Part shown: positions 21,154 through 23,365 of the stretch, one piece after another | Position numbering within the stretch: the first letter of the stretch is position 1 | Layout: each line of letters begins with the position of its first letter | Source: CAYFWT01 sp964346955 | GTDB lineage: Bacteria > Patescibacteriota > Minisyncoccia > Portnoybacterales > UBA2143 | Length of the DNA stretch: 23,365 nt | Direction: 5' to 3' | Assembly: GCA_964346955.1 (NCBI GenBank) | Contig: CAYFWT010000026.1 | Location: 1 to 23,365 of the forward strand | Notes under the pieces: generated by a model | Told to the model about the DNA's origin: nothing | What the model saw: only the letters and a program-made list of their open reading frames with translations | Database searches by the model: none | Translations under genes and position numbers: made by a program

Positions 21154-22200
21154 ATGCCTGACATTTTTCATCTTTCTCGTATTTTAGGGCTAGCGGCTAT
21201 CGCTTTCATCTTCGCCCTAGCCTGGACACCCGTTTTAATCCATTTTCTTTATAAATACCGTTTAGGTAAACAAATCAGGTTCAATGGAGTGCCTGTTTTT
21301 GCTCGGCTTCATAAGAAAAAAGAAGGCACGCCAACCATGGGTGGAATTTTAATCTGGGGAACTGTCTTGGTTTTAACTTTAATTTTTTGGTGGCTAGGCC
21401 AGATAGGCGAGGGGACTATTTTTGAAAAAATAAACTTTTTGAGCCGAGGGCAAACCTTGCTGCCCTTAGGTGCTCTAGTGGCTTCAGCTTTGGTTGGCCT
21501 AGGAGATGATTTATTGGGTATCTTTAGGAAAGGTCCCAATGGTGGGGGGCTCAGAGTGCGGCATCGTCTTTTAATTTATACTGGGATTGCTGCTTTTGGG
21601 GCTTGGTGGTTCTTTTGGAAATTAGACTGGGACCTCATCCATATTCCCTTTGTCGGTGACTTTAATGTAGGTTGGTGGTATATTCCTATTTTTATTATTG
21701 TTTTGGTAGCCACTGCCTTCTCTGTTAACGAGACTGATGGACTAGATGGCTTAGTCGGAGGGGTACTTTTGATTGCTTTCGGCGCTTACGCGGTAATCTC
21801 TTTTTCCCAAGGGAAAATGGATTTGGCAGTTTTTTGCGGGGCAATTATTGGGGCCCTTTTAGCTTTTCTTTGGTTTAATATTCATCCAGCTCGTTTTTTT
21901 ATGGGAGATACTGGGGCGATGTCTCTAGGAATTACCTTAGGAATTATTGCCATGTTGACTAATGCTTTTCTTTTCCTGCCATTTATTGGCTTTATCTTGG
22001 TCATGGAATCAGCTTCAGTGATTATTCAAGTTATTTCTAAAAAAATCCGCGGCAAGAAAATCTTTTTATCCACCCCTATCCACCACCATTTCGAAGCAAT
22101 CGGCTGGCCTGAGACAAAAGTAACTATGCGTTTTTGGATAATCGGTGGAGTCATGACAGCCATTGGCCTAATTCTATCCTTTGTCGAGAGAATTATTTGA
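21154..22200 (+). CDS. mraY: Phospho-N-acetylmuramoyl-pentapeptide-transferase
   Basis: 348 residues and about ten membrane helices. MraY moves phospho-MurNAc-pentapeptide onto undecaprenyl phosphate to make lipid I. Motifs: KKKEGTPTMGG near 49-59, the Asp pair in GLGDDLLGIFRKGPNGG, NETDGLDGLVGG at about 192-203 (usually NLTDGLDGL), WFNIHPARFFMGDTGAMSLG, and the histidine cluster STPIHHHFEAIGWPETKV. All catalytic aspartates expected in the family are present. It is followed 36 bp later by murD, the usual dcw order. Start is the only ATG near the first helix. Confidence 0.97.
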   Translation: MPDIFHLSRILGLAAIAFIFALAWTPVLIHFLYKYRLGKQIRFNGVPVFARLHKKKEGTPTMGGILIWGTVLVLTLIFWWLGQIGEGTIFEKINFLSRGQTLLPLGALVASALVGLGDDLLGIFRKGPNGGGLRVRHRLLIYTGIAAFGAWWFFWKLDWDLIHIPFVGDFNVGWWYIPIFIIVLVATAFSVNETDGLDGLVGGVLLIAFGAYAVISFSQGKMDLAVFCGAIIGALLAFLWFNIHPARFFMGDTGAMSLGITLGIIAMLTNAFLFLPFIGFILVMESASVIIQVISKKIRGKKIFLSTPIHHHFEAIGWPETKVTMRFWIIGGVMTAIGLILSFVERII

Positions 22201-22235
22201 TTGATTTAAACTAGGGATAGCTTTTCTTCTCAGCC

Positions 22236-23365
22236 ATGAAAATAAAAGACTTTAAGGATAAAAAAATAACTATTATTGGCTTAGGCCTTCATGGCGGGGG
22301 AGTGGGCATCGCTAAGTTTTTCACCCGCATAGGAGCTAAGGTGCTGGTCACAGATTTACGAAGCAAGGAGGAACTGAAAGAATCTCTAGAGCAGCTTAAA
22401 GGAAGGCCAATAAAATATATCTTAGGCCAACATCGTCCTGAAGATTTTATTAATACCGATTTGGTAGTTAAAAGCCCAGCTGTCCCGGATAACTCTCGCT
22501 ATTTAGAAATAGCCAAGGAAAATAAGGTACCTATTGAAACAGATATCGGAATATTCTTTGAACTTTGTCCGGCCAAAATTATTGGCGTCACTGGCACAAA
22601 AGGCAAATCAACCGTGGCCACTTTGATTGCTAAATTTCTGGAGCGAAAATACTCTGAGGTAGTTTTAGCTGGTAATATTAGGACTTCGGTTTTAATAAAA
22701 TTATCTAAGATTAATAAAGATAGTTTAGTTGTTTTAGAACTTTCCAGTTGGCAACTGGCTGGTTTAGCGTCTCATCGAAAAAGTCCTCATTGTGCCCTCA
22801 TCACTAATATTATGCCCGACCATCTAAACCGCTATCAGAGTATGACTGAATATATTGAGGACAAAAAGCTAATTTTTAAATGGCAGAAGCCGAAAGACAT
22901 TTTAATCCTTAATTACGACGATAAAATAATTAGGGATTTAGCCCAAAAAACTAAGTCGCAAGTATTTTACTGGAGTCAGAGTAATGGAGCGATGCTCAAT
23001 CTAGAGGGAGCGAGTTGGGGTGCTTTTGTCAAAGGAGAAAAGATTCTCTTTGGCAAAGTTGAGTCAGAAAAAGAAGAAATTTGCTCCCTAGAAGACATTC
23101 ACCTAAAAGGAGGGCATAATATTAGTAATGTTTTAGCCGCTATCACCGTGGCTAAATTATATAATCTTTCTAATAAATCAATTAGAAAAATTCTTAGTAA
23201 ATTTAAAGGAATAGAAGGACGTTTAGAGTTAGTCGAAATAATTGACGGGACTAAATACATCAATGACACCGCCGCCACTATTCCCGAGGCCTCTTTAGCT
23301 GCCCTGGCCTCCTTCTCTCCCAAGAAAAACATTATTCTCATTGCTGGCGGAGCTGACAAGAATTT
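22236..23365 (+). CDS. murD: UDP-N-acetylmuramoylalanine--D-glutamate ligase (3' end outside window)
   Basis: The open frame from ATG 22236 runs off the end (376 codons seen of about 450). N-terminal Rossmann-like domain (KITIIGLGLHGGGVGIAKFF) binds the UDP substrate. The ATP site GTKGKST is at 120-126, with K124 as the P-loop lysine. ELSSWQLAG, ITNIMPDHLNRY, KGGHNISNVLAAITVAKL and NDTAATIPEAS are typical Mur ligase motifs. The last is NDSKATN in most MurD, and EGRLELVE replaces the more common PHRxE. Cytoplasmic; adds D-Glu to UDP-MurNAc-L-Ala. ELSSWQL and the place after mraY favour MurD over MurC, MurE or MurF. Confidence 0.94.
   Translation, partial: MKIKDFKDKKITIIGLGLHGGGVGIAKFFTRIGAKVLVTDLRSKEELKESLEQLKGRPIKYILGQHRPEDFINTDLVVKSPAVPDNSRYLEIAKENKVPIETDIGIFFELCPAKIIGVTGTKGKSTVATLIAKFLERKYSEVVLAGNIRTSVLIKLSKINKDSLVVLELSSWQLAGLASHRKSPHCALITNIMPDHLNRYQSMTEYIEDKKLIFKWQKPKDILILNYDDKIIRDLAQKTKSQVFYWSQSNGAMLNLEGASWGAFVKGEKILFGKVESEKEEICSLEDIHLKGGHNISNVLAAITVAKLYNLSNKSIRKILSKFKGIEGRLELVEIIDGTKYINDTAATIPEASLAALASFSPKKNIILIAGGADKN

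Overview
The window is about 23 kb of compact, AT-rich, gene-dense bacterial chromosome. The gene set, the short proteins (a 466-residue AspRS without the GAD insert, a 343-residue RmuC) and the many intergenic palindromes suggest a small-genome bacterium of the Candidate Phyla Radiation (Patescibacteria, Parcubacteria-like). That placement is inference from gene content; no marker here proves it.

Layout. (1) 1-1890: the C-terminus of a Ca2+-type P-type ATPase, overlapping by ATGA with a CaCA-family exchanger. Both probably handle calcium. (2) 1990-3543: rmuC and rplU. (3) 7010-3529 on the minus strand: a cysS-dnaB-recR run whose end overlaps rplU tail to tail. (4) 7144-7752: an isolated ClpP-like gene with its own promoter and terminator. 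(5) 8731-7817: corA, minus strand. (6) 8875-16120: a chaperone region in the order grpE, hsp20, dnaK, an uncharacterised pair of envelope genes (a zinc-finger-like membrane protein and a LysM lipoprotein), a multi-pass membrane protein, and dnaJ. (7) 16355-18307: a membrane protein, tRNA-Lys(TTT), ddl and a small membrane protein. (8) 18424-23365: aspS, a D,D-carboxypeptidase, mraY and the start of murD. With ddl, this last block covers peptidoglycan precursor synthesis and trimming.

The most striking non-coding content is a family of five intergenic elements of about 170-218 bp (3033-3203, 9897-10066, 11946-12120, 16127-16344, 19842-20015). Each folds into an outer stem plus two internal stem-loops, a three-way junction. 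The outer stem has a different sequence in different copies but stays self-complementary within each copy. One copy carries a second palindromic repeat inside a loop. Three spacers hold long hairpins of degenerate short words (8741-8797, 14943-15032, 21025-21143). Four hairpins with a recurring GGC-NNNG-GCC tip flank the unknown gene pair.

Two kinds of translation start appear. Several housekeeping genes (cysS, grpE, the 14140 membrane protein, rmuC) have a good -35/-10 pair ending only 6-15 nt before ATG, so their transcripts should be leaderless or nearly so. The accessory-looking genes (ClpP-like, zinc-finger-like, LysM, small membrane protein) have strong Shine-Dalgarno sequences at standard spacing. 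No CRISPR array, rRNA, transposase gene or CIRCE operator was seen.
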